Shown in pieces: positions 19,918 through 30,704 of a DNA stretch of 64,000 bases (its first letter is position 1; each line of letters opens with the position of its first letter). The notes below the pieces were generated by a model. The model ran no database searches. It saw nothing but the letters and a program-made list of their open reading frames with translations, and was not told the origin of the DNA. The stretch covers positions 1-64,000 of the forward strand of contig JAYKIS010000017.1 in assembly GCA_035286125.1 (NCBI GenBank), read 5' to 3'. The position numbers and the translations under genes are program-made. Origin of the DNA: VGJW01 sp035286125. Its GTDB lineage: Bacteria > Cyanobacteriota > Sericytochromatia > S15B-MN24 > VGJW01.

Positions 19918-21776
19918 GCGCTGGTGCCGGCGACAGGATCCCCCTCGTCCTCGGCGTCGCCTTCGACTTCGTCCTCGTAGCCCAGGTCCTCGAGGGCGGC
20001 CTGGACGACCTTGCTCGAGGGGTTGAGCACCAGGGCATGCGTCGTACCACCACGGGGGTTGGGCACCTGCCGGGGAACGAACTGGCGCAGGTAGGTCATC
20101 AGGCCGATCCAGAAGTGGATGCGCTCATGCGGGCGGGCCTCGCTGTCCGAGCGGTTGTCCTCGGCAAACAGGGGCAGCAACTCGCGTTGCAGCGTGCTGC
20201 GGGCGATCCAGACCCTGCCCCGCAAGGCGTCGTGCATGGCCTGGATCAGGTCATCGCGACGGTCCAGGATGTCGCAGACCCATTCCTTGTCATCGCAGAG
20301 GTAGACCTGGCTGGCCGGCGGCGGGGCACTGGGTGCGACCTCACCCTCGTCCGGATTGCCTTCGACACGGGCCACGGGCTTGGAGACGGTGATGAGGCCG
20401 GCCTGCTTGGCGGCATCGAGCACTTCCTTGGCCTCGCGCCGGGCCTCGACGGGGGCACGGCCATCCTGCACCAGCTTGTCCGCGAGGCGCTCCAGCAGCT
20501 TGCTGGCCGCCATCCACTCGTGGTCGTGCTCGACGAGGTAGGCGTCCAGCAGGCAGACGAGGGTCTCCTCGGGGCCGAAGTAGGGGCCTGCAGCCAGGTG
20601 CTTGACCAGGAAGTGGTCGGGGTTCAGGCGAATCAGCTTGACGCGGATCGAGGGGTCCTTCTTGTGGGGAACTTCCTTGGACAGGATGACGCGCGTTTCC
20701 TTGTACCAGGAGAGCCAGCCATGGATGCGGTCCATGGTGAGCGCGGGGAACTGCTGCTGCAGATGGTCGCGCAGCTTGCTGAAACTGGGGTTGAAGGTAT
20801 CCGTCAGCGTGCCCGAGAGGAAGGCGAGGATTTCGGCCAGCATGCGGCGGGCCTCGTCGACACGCGGGTCCTGACCCACGAGGCGGAAGCGCCGGATGGT
20901 CTTGGGCTCGTGGGTGTGCTGGTCGACCAGCGTGACGGATTCGATCTGGAAGGAGCCCGTCTCCACGGCGGCCTTGAGCCAGATTTCGCGTTCGGCATCC
21001 GTGTGGCCCACCAGGTCGCGCTGGTGCAGGAAGTCGAGGAACTTGGCGAAGGTCAGGAAGTCGAAGCGATTGGCACGCATGTAATAGTCGGCGTGGACGA
21101 TGATGGCATCCAGGGTGCCCACGTGCTCGCCGCGGTCCCGCAGCTCACCCGCGGGTTCGCGCAGCGGGCCCAACTCGTCGTCGCCTTCGGGACGGCCCTT
21201 GAAGGGACCGGTGCCCGGACGGGGCGCCGGCCGGAAGGGCGCAGGGGCCGGACGCTCGGAGGGCACCTGCTGGGCGAGGTCCAGCACGTCGCTGAGCATG
21301 TCGTCGAGGAACGCATAGTTGGTGGCGGCGTCGCACAACGTCTGCGGCGTGGCCGTGCGGATGCCCCAGACGAGCACGATGCGCTGTTGCTGGCGCAGTG
21401 CCTCGAGGTCCGCCGAGAGGCTGCCGTCCGTCGTCGCGAGGATCATCGTCGCGGCGTGGGGATGACGCGCCAGATGTTCCTGCATGGCGGCGCGGAAGCG
21501 CCCCCCTTCGGGTGCCGGGATGGCCGCCATGTCCATGACGACCTCGAAGCCGCAGCGCGCGAACATTCGCGCGTGCTGGCCCAACTCGGGATCGGACCAG
21601 TCGCCCAGCACGATGCAGCGACTGTCGGGCGCGACCTCGGCGACCTTCTCCTGAAGATTCGCCACGAGGTCCACGGCAAAGTCGTCATCGATGGTACCGG
21701 CACCGAATCGCTGGCGCAGAGCCTGCCACACGGACCCATGATCGACGATGAGCGCGCTCTGCGCGGAATCTGTCAT
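19914..21776 (-). CDS. NYN/PIN-like nuclease-fold protein with long helical C-terminus
   Basis: A cytoplasmic protein of 620 residues. Residues about 1-165 resemble the NYN (LabA/DUF88) fold of the PIN nuclease superfamily: ALIVDHGSVW gives the first acidic residue, and ILATTDGSLSADLEAL the second with the usual hydrophobic strand before it. A Pro-rich linker follows (about 168-205), then some 400 residues with several winged-helix-like segments and an acidic tail. NYN proteins often act on RNA. I do not recognise the C-terminal family. It is divergent from the FUSC-like gene with a promoter-like element between. Confidence 0.6.
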   Translation of the reverse strand: MTDSAQSALIVDHGSVWQALRQRFGAGTIDDDFAVDLVANLQEKVAEVAPDSRCIVLGDWSDPELGQHARMFARCGFEVVMDMAAIPAPEGGRFRAAMQEHLARHPHAATMILATTDGSLSADLEALRQQQRIVLVWGIRTATPQTLCDAATNYAFLDDMLSDVLDLAQQVPSERPAPAPFRPAPRPGTGPFKGRPEGDDELGPLREPAGELRDRGEHVGTLDAIIVHADYYMRANRFDFLTFAKFLDFLHQRDLVGHTDAEREIWLKAAVETGSFQIESVTLVDQHTHEPKTIRRFRLVGQDPRVDEARRMLAEILAFLSGTLTDTFNPSFSKLRDHLQQQFPALTMDRIHGWLSWYKETRVILSKEVPHKKDPSIRVKLIRLNPDHFLVKHLAAGPYFGPEETLVCLLDAYLVEHDHEWMAASKLLERLADKLVQDGRAPVEARREAKEVLDAAKQAGLITVSKPVARVEGNPDEGEVAPSAPPPASQVYLCDDKEWVCDILDRRDDLIQAMHDALRGRVWIARSTLQRELLPLFAEDNRSDSEARPHERIHFWIGLMTYLRQFVPRQVPNPRGGTTHALVLNPSSKVVQAALEDLGYEDEVEGDAEDEGDPVAGTSA

Positions 21777-21816
21777 GCCATCACCGGAAAAAAGGACGCA
21801 AAAGCCTCAGGCCTCG

Positions 21817-21822
21817 ACTATA
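21817..21822 (-). promoter_or_regulatory. putative extended -10 (TGG-TATAGT) of the NYN-like gene
   Basis: On the minus strand TGGTATAGT matches an extended -10 (TGnTATAAT, one mismatch). It lies 40 bases before the ATG at 21776 in the 76-base divergent gap. Confidence 0.45.
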
Positions 21823-21852
21823 CCACAGACGTGTCCGGGGCCGGCGGGTACG

Positions 21853-22842
21853 ATGGGCGACATGGTCACCTTGCGCTTGCCGGATCGGCTCCTGTGGTTC
21901 GTGTACCCATTCAAGCTGGGTGCTGCAGCAGCCTTGGCTGTCATCTGCCTGGGCCTGCTGCCGGCCGGCTTGCCCAAGGACGGCCTTTCGGCAGGCTTCG
22001 TCGCCATGATGTGCGTGCAACCGACCGTGACCGGGGGGCTGCGGGAAGCCTTGTCCCAGCTTCTGGGCAGCCTTGCGGGTGCCCTCATCGGCTCGCTGCT
22101 GCTGGCCCTCGGGCCCGTGGCCCCGGCCCCGCTGGGGATGGCCGTCTTCCTGACGGCAGCCCTGGTGCTCTGGCGCCGGGCCAGCTTCGGTACGCTGGCC
22201 GTGGCACTGTTCTCGGCGCTGTACATGTACCAGATGCCGGTCGAGCCGCAGCTTGTGGCCGGACCGGTGCGGATGATCGCCGTCGTCGTGGGCGTCGTCA
22301 GCGGCGTGCTCGTGACCCTGCTGCTCGGGCCCTGGTACTACGAGGCCATGCTCGGCGCCCGCCTGCGGCAGGGCGTCCGGGATCTGGCACAGGCCTTCAG
22401 GGCGGGCCTGGCGCGTGTCGGGACGGGCGAGGAGCCGGCAGCCTTCGACATCCTCCACGGCGACCTTGTGGCCTGGCGGCAGGAAGCCGGTGCCTTCCGC
22501 AATGAGTGGGGCTGGTGGCGGGGTGGCCGGAAGGGTGCGGCGGCGGAGGCCTTTGCCCGCTACGAGGCCGCGCTGCGGCATCTGGAGATGGCCGGCCACT
22601 ACGGCCTGGATCTGCTCCGCGCGGGCGGGGTCGATGACGCGGACGTGTTGCCGCGTGTCGCTGCCCGCCTCGAGGCGCTTGCCGCAGGAGCGCACGACTG
22701 GCCGCTGGAGGGAGCGTGGCCCGAGTTGCCGGACGCTCCGCCTTCGGATGCCGCCCGCAACACCCTCGTGGCCTGTACGCGCTACATGGGCCAGCATGTT
22801 CGCGCCGCCGCGATGGCGCTGGCCAGCCGCACCGTCGCCTGA
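21853..22842 (+). CDS. FUSC/aromatic acid exporter-like membrane protein
   Basis: A protein of 329 residues with five to six membrane helices in the first 165 residues (LGAAAALAVICLGLLPAG, the LLGSLAGALIGSLLLAL helix and those after it) and a soluble helical C-terminal half. The layout and the motif VQPTVTGGLREALSQLLGSLAGA resemble the FUSC/ArAE half-size transporters, which export aromatic acids or other anions. ATG 21853 and ATG 21862 are both possible. It ends ten bases from the convergent amidohydrolase gene. Confidence 0.7.
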   Translation: MGDMVTLRLPDRLLWFVYPFKLGAAAALAVICLGLLPAGLPKDGLSAGFVAMMCVQPTVTGGLREALSQLLGSLAGALIGSLLLALGPVAPAPLGMAVFLTAALVLWRRASFGTLAVALFSALYMYQMPVEPQLVAGPVRMIAVVVGVVSGVLVTLLLGPWYYEAMLGARLRQGVRDLAQAFRAGLARVGTGEEPAAFDILHGDLVAWRQEAGAFRNEWGWWRGGRKGAAAEAFARYEAALRHLEMAGHYGLDLLRAGGVDDADVLPRVAARLEALAAGAHDWPLEGAWPELPDAPPSDAARNTLVACTRYMGQHVRAAAMALASRTVA

Positions 22843-22852
22843 ACCGGCCGCC

Positions 22853-24064
22853 TCAGGCCCCGGGGGCGAGCCAGGGCTCGGGATCCGCCAGGAACCGGAC
22901 GACCGACTCCTCGAGGACGGCCACGCCGAGGGGCAGCGCCAACTCGTCGATGTCGAAGGCCGGGCTGTGGTGCGGGGCACCCGGTGCCGCGCCGGGTCGG
23001 GCGGCCCCCAGGAAGAAGAAGCTGCCGGGAACGGCCTCGAGGAAGTAGGCCATGTCCTCCCCGCCCATCGACGGTTCGGCGACCACGACCCCCTCGGCGC
23101 CGAGCACGGCGCGGCCCGCCTCGGCGACGAGGCGGGTCATGCCCTCGTGGTTGACGGTCGCGGGATAGGTCCGGGTGTACTGGACGTGGCCGCAGCCCCC
23201 CATGGCCCCGCACAGGCCCTCCACGACCTCGATGATGCGGCGTTCGAGCAGGTCCTGGACCTCGGGGGCGTAGGTGCGGACCGTACCGCTCAGCCGGACT
23301 TCAGGGGCGATGACGTTGTGGCGGAAGCCGCCGTTGATGGTCCCAAGCGTGACGACGGCCGGTTGCAAGGGGTCGACGTTCCGTGAGACCAGCGTCTGCA
23401 GACCATTGACGACCTGGGCGGCCAGCACGATGGCATCCACCGTTTCCTGCGGCTTGGCACCGTGGCCACCGCGACCGGCCACGATGATGTCCATCTGGTC
23501 GGTGGCCGCCATGACGGGGCCGCTGCGGACACCCATCGTGCCGGCGGGCAACTGGCTCCAGAGGTGCAGGCCGATGGCGGCATCCACATGCGGGTCCTCG
23601 AGGACGCCTTCGGCGATCATCGGGGCAGCCCCGCCGGGGCCCTCTTCGGCCGGCTGGAAGACCAGTCGTACGGTCCCCGCAAGCTCATGGCGCCGCGCCC
23701 ACAGGCGCTCCGCGAGCCCCAGCAGGATCGCGACGTGGCCGTCGTGGCCGCAGGCATGCATCACGCCGTCCGTCAGAGACCGACAGGGCCTGCCGTCATC
23801 GGCCTCGAGGATGGGCAAGGCGTCCATGTCTGCCCGGACCAGCAGGCACTTTCCGGGACGGCCACCCGGGATGGTCGCGGCGAGGCCCGTGCCCGCGATG
23901 CCTGTCCGAAGCGTCATGCCCTCGGCCACCAGCGGAGCCAGGACCTCGGCGATCCGCGCAGCCGTGCGGTGCTCCTGGAACCCCAGCTCGGGGTGCATGT
24001 GAAAGTCACGCCGCCACGAGACGAGCCGTGGCGCAAGGTCGGGAAGAAGCTGCAAGGCGGTCAC
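22853..24064 (-). CDS. M20 family amidohydrolase
   Basis: A metal-dependent amidohydrolase of 403 residues of the hippurate/IAA-amino acid hydrolase type. Motifs in order: RDFHMHPELGFQEHRTA, RADMDALPILEADDG, HACGHDGHVAILLGLAE, VFQPAEEGPGGAAPMI and GGEDMAYFLEAVPGSFFFLG. The first and last blocks bracket a dimerisation insert (about 190-300). These enzymes cleave N-acyl or N-aryl amino acids to free acid and amino acid. The start is GTG 24064. It lies 25 bases after the VWD gene on the same strand. Cytoplasmic. Confidence 0.9.
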   Translation of the reverse strand: MTALQLLPDLAPRLVSWRRDFHMHPELGFQEHRTAARIAEVLAPLVAEGMTLRTGIAGTGLAATIPGGRPGKCLLVRADMDALPILEADDGRPCRSLTDGVMHACGHDGHVAILLGLAERLWARRHELAGTVRLVFQPAEEGPGGAAPMIAEGVLEDPHVDAAIGLHLWSQLPAGTMGVRSGPVMAATDQMDIIVAGRGGHGAKPQETVDAIVLAAQVVNGLQTLVSRNVDPLQPAVVTLGTINGGFRHNVIAPEVRLSGTVRTYAPEVQDLLERRIIEVVEGLCGAMGGCGHVQYTRTYPATVNHEGMTRLVAEAGRAVLGAEGVVVAEPSMGGEDMAYFLEAVPGSFFFLGAARPGAAPGAPHHSPAFDIDELALPLGVAVLEESVVRFLADPEPWLAPGA

Positions 24065-24089
24065 GGTGAAAAGTCAGGGGGCGGGTGGG

Positions 24090-25532
24090 TTAACGGAAGG
24101 TCGCGCGGGCCCCGCCACCCCCGCCCAGGCTGGCGGCAGGCTCGGTGACGGGGGCCGAGAAGGCATTCGGGGGTGCCGCGGGCGTCTGCACGGCCTGCGG
24201 CGCGCCGGTCGTCGGCCGCAGCACGCGGGTGGCGTTCGAACCAGGGTTGATCGGGCCCAGCATGCGGGTGGGCGTGGTGCGCGGCACCGGCTGTCCGGAG
24301 GACTTGCGGCTGGCCTCGTCTTCCTCGAGGCGCCGGCGCAGTTCCTTTTCCTGTTCCTGGATGCGCTGGAACAGGGCGAGGATGTCCTGGTCAACGGCAG
24401 AAAGGGCGCCCGGGTCGAAGGCGGCCGTCGCCGACAGGGCCATGGCCCGCGGCTGGTAGCGGCCCCGGTCGGCAATGGCCTGCAGCAGCAGGTCATGAAG
24501 CTGCTCGTAGGACGCCACGCCCTGCATCGCCAGGACACGCGTGCGGTCGTTCTCGAAGACCTGCAGATCCTTGCGGGCCTCGTCCAGTTCACGCTTGGCC
24601 GCCTCGTAGGCGGTGATGGCTGCCTTGTCACCGACGGTGCGTGCCATCGGGTTCTTGCGCAGGGCAGCCTCGCCGGCCTCCGCCAGTTCGGCCACCTTGG
24701 CCTGGGCCTGGTCCACACGGGCTTGCGCGGCGCCCTTGCCGGCCTCGCGATCCGCAAGGCCGAACAGGCTCTCCGAAGCTCCGACGACCCATTCGCTGTT
24801 GAACTTGTCGACGTCCTGCGTCTGGCTGCCATCCCGCATCACGAGGTCATTGCCGGCGTCGGTGTCGGCATCGAAGCGTCCGAGACCGCCCGTGACCTCG
24901 CCGTCGCCGCGGCCCGCGCTCAGCGTCACATGGATGTCGATGTAACCGCCTTGCTCCTTGACGATGACCTCGTCACCCTTGGCCGAAACCATGCGGATGT
25001 CGTTGCCCACCTTCTCGATGAAGCCGCCACCATCGAGTGCCACCGTCTGGCCGGGCTTGAGATCGAGCTTGCGACCGTCGAGTGTCAGCGTGTTGCTCTT
25101 GCCGTCGTAGCGGATGACTTCCTTGCCGAAGCGCACCGCGGCCTCGGTGTTGAAGGTGACACCGTTGGACTGGCCTGCGACCTTTTCCTGACGTGACTGA
25201 ATCTCGAGGTCACCCGCCTTGCTCCGTGCAAGGACGATGTCGGCGAGAAGCATGTTGTCCCACTTGCGCCCGTCACCGCTGACGAAGTGGGGATCCCCCC
25301 AGCTGCAGGCCTTCAGGCCGTCGGCCTTGAGTTCGCTCGTCTGATAGCGGGGCGGCGTGGGTGTGACGACGGGCTCCGGCTTGATGACGGGCTCGGGGGG
25401 CGGCTCGACCAGCTTGGGCTCGGGCAGGAACGTTTGCTCGGTCGGAATCGGCGCCTGCGTCTGCGGCCGCTGGTTGACCTCGGAGAAGGAGGGCACGTAG
25501 ACGAAGCCTGCGCCGGCATTGACCTGGGACAT
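24090..25532 (-). CDS. VWD-domain protein without signal peptide
   Basis: A protein of 480 residues. After a proline-rich N-terminus (about 1-65) comes a von Willebrand factor type D-like domain beginning CSWGDPHFVSGDGRKWDN (about 76-93) and running to about 250. The rest has long charged helices (about 255-415, coiled-coil-like) and an Ala/Pro/Gly-rich tail. VWD domains are normally extracellular, yet no signal peptide is visible. The ATG at 25532 follows GGGGAGAGG. A signal-less secretion route is possible but unproven; the function is unknown. Confidence 0.75.
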   Translation of the reverse strand: MSQVNAGAGFVYVPSFSEVNQRPQTQAPIPTEQTFLPEPKLVEPPPEPVIKPEPVVTPTPPRYQTSELKADGLKACSWGDPHFVSGDGRKWDNMLLADIVLARSKAGDLEIQSRQEKVAGQSNGVTFNTEAAVRFGKEVIRYDGKSNTLTLDGRKLDLKPGQTVALDGGGFIEKVGNDIRMVSAKGDEVIVKEQGGYIDIHVTLSAGRGDGEVTGGLGRFDADTDAGNDLVMRDGSQTQDVDKFNSEWVVGASESLFGLADREAGKGAAQARVDQAQAKVAELAEAGEAALRKNPMARTVGDKAAITAYEAAKRELDEARKDLQVFENDRTRVLAMQGVASYEQLHDLLLQAIADRGRYQPRAMALSATAAFDPGALSAVDQDILALFQRIQEQEKELRRRLEEDEASRKSSGQPVPRTTPTRMLGPINPGSNATRVLRPTTGAPQAVQTPAAPPNAFSAPVTEPAASLGGGGGARATFR

Positions 25533-25637
25533 GAGACCTCTCCCCGGGGGTAGTGCACTGCTGCTATCGTTCCCAAGGTCTCGGGGGGGCTAAACCTAGA
25601 CGGGGCCAAGCGGTCGGGCACGACGGTGCCCACGTGC

Positions 25638-25643
25638 TAGCAT
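25638..25643 (+). promoter_or_regulatory. putative pccA operon promoter (-10 TAGCAT)
   Basis: GTGCTAGCAT, a TGn-type extended element of the TAnnnT form, lies 52 bases before the ATG at 25696 in the divergent gap with the VWD gene. Confidence 0.35.
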
Positions 25644-25695
25644 GGCCGCTGGCCGCACCGGAGCGGGGCTCCCCAATGCGGCGGGAGGCGGGACG

Positions 25696-27437
<1,742 letters not shown>

Positions 27438-27441
<4 letters not shown>

Positions 27442-29042
27442 GCCCGGCCGACAAGAGCCGCATCGACCTGGGAGTGACGGGGTCGGGGGATCCCGTCGCC
27501 GTCTGCTACGGACCCGAATCGGTACCAGACCCCGTGACCGCACTGGGCCAGCCTGCCCAATTCCCGTTCACTCGGGGCGTCCAGCCAGAGATGTACCGCA
27601 GCCGCCTCTGGACGATGCGCCAGTACGCCGGCTTCGGGTCGGCTTCGGAGACCAACGCCCGCTTCCGCTACCTGCTGGCTCAGGGGCAGTCGGGCCTCTC
27701 CACGGCCTTTGACCTGCCGACGCAGATGGGGCTGGACTCGGATGACCCGATGGCTGCGGGGGAAGTCGGCCGGACCGGGGTCGCCATCGACACCCTCGCC
27801 GACATGGAGGAGTTGTTCTCCGGCATCGACCTGGGGGCCGTCAGCACCTCGATGACGATCAATGCCCCCGCGGCTGTTCTGCTGGCCATGTACCGGGTGG
27901 TCGGGGAGCGCCAGGGCGTGGACCCCGCCAGGCTGTCCGGGACGACGCAGAACGACATCCTGAAGGAGTACATCGCGCGGAATACCTACATCTTCCCCCC
28001 GGCACCCTCGATGCGGTTGGTCACGGACATCTTCGCGCACTGTGCGGCCGAGATGCCCCGTTGGAACACCATCTCGATCAGCGGCTACCACATGCGCGAG
28101 GCCGGGTGCACCGCCATCCAGGAGGTCGCGTTCACGCTGGCGAACGCACGGGCCTATGTCGAGGCGGCGATCGCTCGCGGCCTTGATGTCGACGACTTTG
28201 CCCCGCAGTTGTCGTTCTTCTTCTGCGCGTGGACGGACGTGCTCGAGGAAGTGGCCAAGTTCCGCGCCGCGCGCCGCATCTGGGCGCGCATGATGCAGGA
28301 GCGGTTCGGGGCCCGGAACCCTCGGAGCATGCAACTGCGCTTCCACACCCAGACGGCGGGTAGCTCGCTGACGGCCCAGCAGCCCGAGAACAACATCGTC
28401 CGGACGACGTTGTCGGCGCTTGCGGCCGTGCTCGGGGGAACCCAGTCCCTGCACACCAACGCCCAGGACGAGGCCCTGGCCCTGCCCACCGAGGCCACGG
28501 CCCGCACGGCCCTCCGCGTCCAGCAATTGCTGGCCTACGAGAGCGGGGCAACGGCCTCGGTCGATCCGCTGGGCGGGTCCTACTACGTCGAGGCACTCAC
28601 GGATCGCATCGAAGAAGGCGTGCGCGATTACTTCCTGCGCATCGACGCGATGGGCGGGGCACTTGCCGCCATCGACGCGGGCTTCCTCCAGGCCGAGATT
28701 CACGAGGCGGCCTATCGCTTCCAGAAGGCAGTCGAGGAAGAGCAACGCGTCATCGTCGGTGTCAACCGCTTCACCGTGGCCGACGAGCCTGCTCCCGATC
28801 TGCAGCGTATCGACCCGGAGGCCGAGGGACGGCAGGTGGCGCGCCTGCAGGCCGTCCGCGCCTCGCGCGATGCCTCGGCGGTGGCGGCGGCCCTGACCGC
28901 GCTGGAGCAGGCAGCGCGCGGGGACGCCAACCTGATGCCCCCCATCCTCGAAGCCGTCCGGTCGATGGCCTCGGTGGGCGAGATCTGTGGTGTGCTCAAG
29001 GGCGTCTTCGGCAAGCATCGTCCGCGGGTCAATCTGGCATGA
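27438..29042 (+). CDS. mcmA: methylmalonyl-CoA mutase large subunit (catalytic domain only)
   Basis: B12-dependent mutases of this family interconvert methylmalonyl-CoA and succinyl-CoA. The 534 residues cover the TIM-barrel domain: RSRLWTMRQYAGFGSA with the Tyr typical of methylmalonyl- rather than isobutyryl-CoA mutases, GLSTAFDLPTQMGLDSDDP, FHTQTAGSSLTAQQPENN and DPLGGSYYVEALT. The C-terminal B12-binding domain is absent, as in the two-piece enzymes of archaea and some bacteria; its small subunit is not in this window. Nor is a MeaB-type chaperone seen. It overlaps pccA and mce by ATGA. Confidence 0.9.
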
Positions 29043-29485
29043 ACAACGCACCGACCACGGCTCCCCGGCAAATCGACCATCTGGGCATCGCCGTGTACAG
29101 CCTGGACACTGCGCTGCCCTTCTGGCGCGATGTCCTGGGCCTGACGTTCGTCGGCTTCGAGGAGGTGCCTGACCAGAAGGTCCGCGTGGCGGTGTTGCTG
29201 GCCGGTCCCAATCGCATCGAACTGCTCGAGCCCACGGCCGAGGACAGCCCGGTGCGCAAGTTCCTCGACACGCGCGGCGAGGGCATCCACCACGTCGCGA
29301 TGCGCGTGGATGCCTGCGGGGCGACACTTGCTCACCTCGCCTCGGCCGGAGTCCGCCTGATCGATGCGGCACCCCGTACCGGGGCCGAGGGCGCGCTTAT
29401 CGGGTTCGTGCACCCCAAGGCCACGGGCGGCATCCTGCTCGAGGTCTCGGAGCGCCCCGAGGGGGCGGCCCATGGCGTATCATGA
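29039..29485 (+). CDS. mce: methylmalonyl-CoA epimerase
   Basis: A 148-residue VOC-fold enzyme that interconverts the (2R) and (2S) forms of methylmalonyl-CoA between carboxylase and mutase. It shows the paired metal ligands: His in RQIDHLGIAVYSL, Glu in IELLEP, His in GIHHVAMRVD and Glu in GILLEVSE. It overlaps the mutase stop by ATGA, and the neighbours make the assignment secure. Confidence 0.92.
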   Translation: MNNAPTTAPRQIDHLGIAVYSLDTALPFWRDVLGLTFVGFEEVPDQKVRVAVLLAGPNRIELLEPTAEDSPVRKFLDTRGEGIHHVAMRVDACGATLAHLASAGVRLIDAAPRTGAEGALIGFVHPKATGGILLEVSERPEGAAHGVS

Positions 29486-29528
29486 AGCGTTCCCTGGCCC
29501 CGTGATGCCGAGGAGGGCGTCCTGACCC

Positions 29529-30680
29529 ATGAAGATCCACGAGTTCCAGGCCAAGCAGGTCCTTGCCCGCCATGGCGTGCCGATTCCCCGCGGTCGCGTG
29601 GCCGCGACGCCGGATGAGTGCGCGGCTGTCGCCGCCGAGCTGGGCGGCGGCCTCTGCGTCGTCAAGGCCCAGGTCCACGTCGGTGGCCGCGGCAAGGCGG
29701 GTGGCGTCAAGCTGGCCAAGACTCCCGACGAGGCGCGCCAGATGGGTGCCCAGATCCTTGGCATGGACATCAAGGGTCTGACGGTCCACAAGGTGCTTGT
29801 CGAGGAAGGTATCGCCATCGACAAGGAAATCTACCTGGGCATGATCCTCGACCGCGACAGCAAGCGCATCGTCGTGATGGTCAGTGCCGAGGGCGGCATG
29901 GACATCGAGGAAGTCGCCGAGCGTACGCCCGAGAAGATCGCCCGTTGCACCATCAACCCTGCTCTGGGTCTTACGGATTATCAGGTGCGGCACCTGTGCT
30001 TCGGTGCCGGCCTGCCCAAGGACAAGGTCAAGGAGATCGCCGTCTTCCTCAAGGCCCTGTACCAGGCCATCACCCAGTCCGATGCCACCCTGGCCGAGAT
30101 CAACCCCCTCGTCATCACCAAGGACGGCACGCTGATTGCCGCCGATGCCAAGATGGACATCGACGAGAACGCGCTCTACCGCCAGAAGGACCTCGCACTG
30201 CTGCAGGAGTCCGAGGAGAACGATCCGATTGAGGAGGAGGCGCGCCGGCGCGGCCTGACCTATGTCCACCTCGATGGGGATATCGGCATCATCGGCAACG
30301 GTGCCGGCCTGGTCATGACCAGCCTGGACGTCGTCGCCCGCGAGGGCGGCAAGGCGGCCAACTTCCTCGACATCGGCGGTGGCGCCAAGGCCGAGGTCGT
30401 GCGCAATGCCCTCGAGGTCGTGCTGCTCGAGCCCAAGGTCAGGGGCGTGGTCATCAATATCTTTGGTGGCATCACACGATGCGACGAGGTCGCCAAGGGC
30501 GTCATCGACGCCGCGGGCAAGCTGGACATCAAGGTGCCCGTCGTCGTCCGTCTCGAGGGCACCTCGGTCGAGGAAGGCAAGAAGCTGCTGGCCGAGTCCG
30601 GGCTCAATCTGGTTCCGGCCGGTTCGATGCGCGAGGCCGCAGCCAAGGTCGTCGAGCTCGCTTACGCGGGCGGCCATTAA
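29529..30680 (+). CDS. sucC: succinyl-CoA synthetase beta subunit (ADP-forming type)
   Basis: The 383-residue beta subunit binds nucleotide through its ATP-grasp fold and, with SucD, converts succinyl-CoA to succinate with formation of ATP. Recognisable blocks are MKIHEFQAKQVLARHGVPIP, VHVGGRGKAGGVKLA, NGAGLVMTSLDVV and VINIFGGITRCDEVAKG. Following pccA-mcmA-mce by 43 bases, it provides the energy-conserving last step of the propionate-succinate path, which may run in either direction. Confidence 0.96.
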   Translation: MKIHEFQAKQVLARHGVPIPRGRVAATPDECAAVAAELGGGLCVVKAQVHVGGRGKAGGVKLAKTPDEARQMGAQILGMDIKGLTVHKVLVEEGIAIDKEIYLGMILDRDSKRIVVMVSAEGGMDIEEVAERTPEKIARCTINPALGLTDYQVRHLCFGAGLPKDKVKEIAVFLKALYQAITQSDATLAEINPLVITKDGTLIAADAKMDIDENALYRQKDLALLQESEENDPIEEEARRRGLTYVHLDGDIGIIGNGAGLVMTSLDVVAREGGKAANFLDIGGGAKAEVVRNALEVVLLEPKVRGVVINIFGGITRCDEVAKGVIDAAGKLDIKVPVVVRLEGTSVEEGKKLLAESGLNLVPAGSMREAAAKVVELAYAGGH

Positions 30681-30704
30681 GGTCGCCGGGAGATTTCAGA
30701 CAAC

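Noticed and set aside
24230..24245. TTCGAA-like TpsiC-loop word suggesting a tRNA
   Set aside because: It lies in the VWD coding region and no acceptor stem or cloverleaf can be folded around it.
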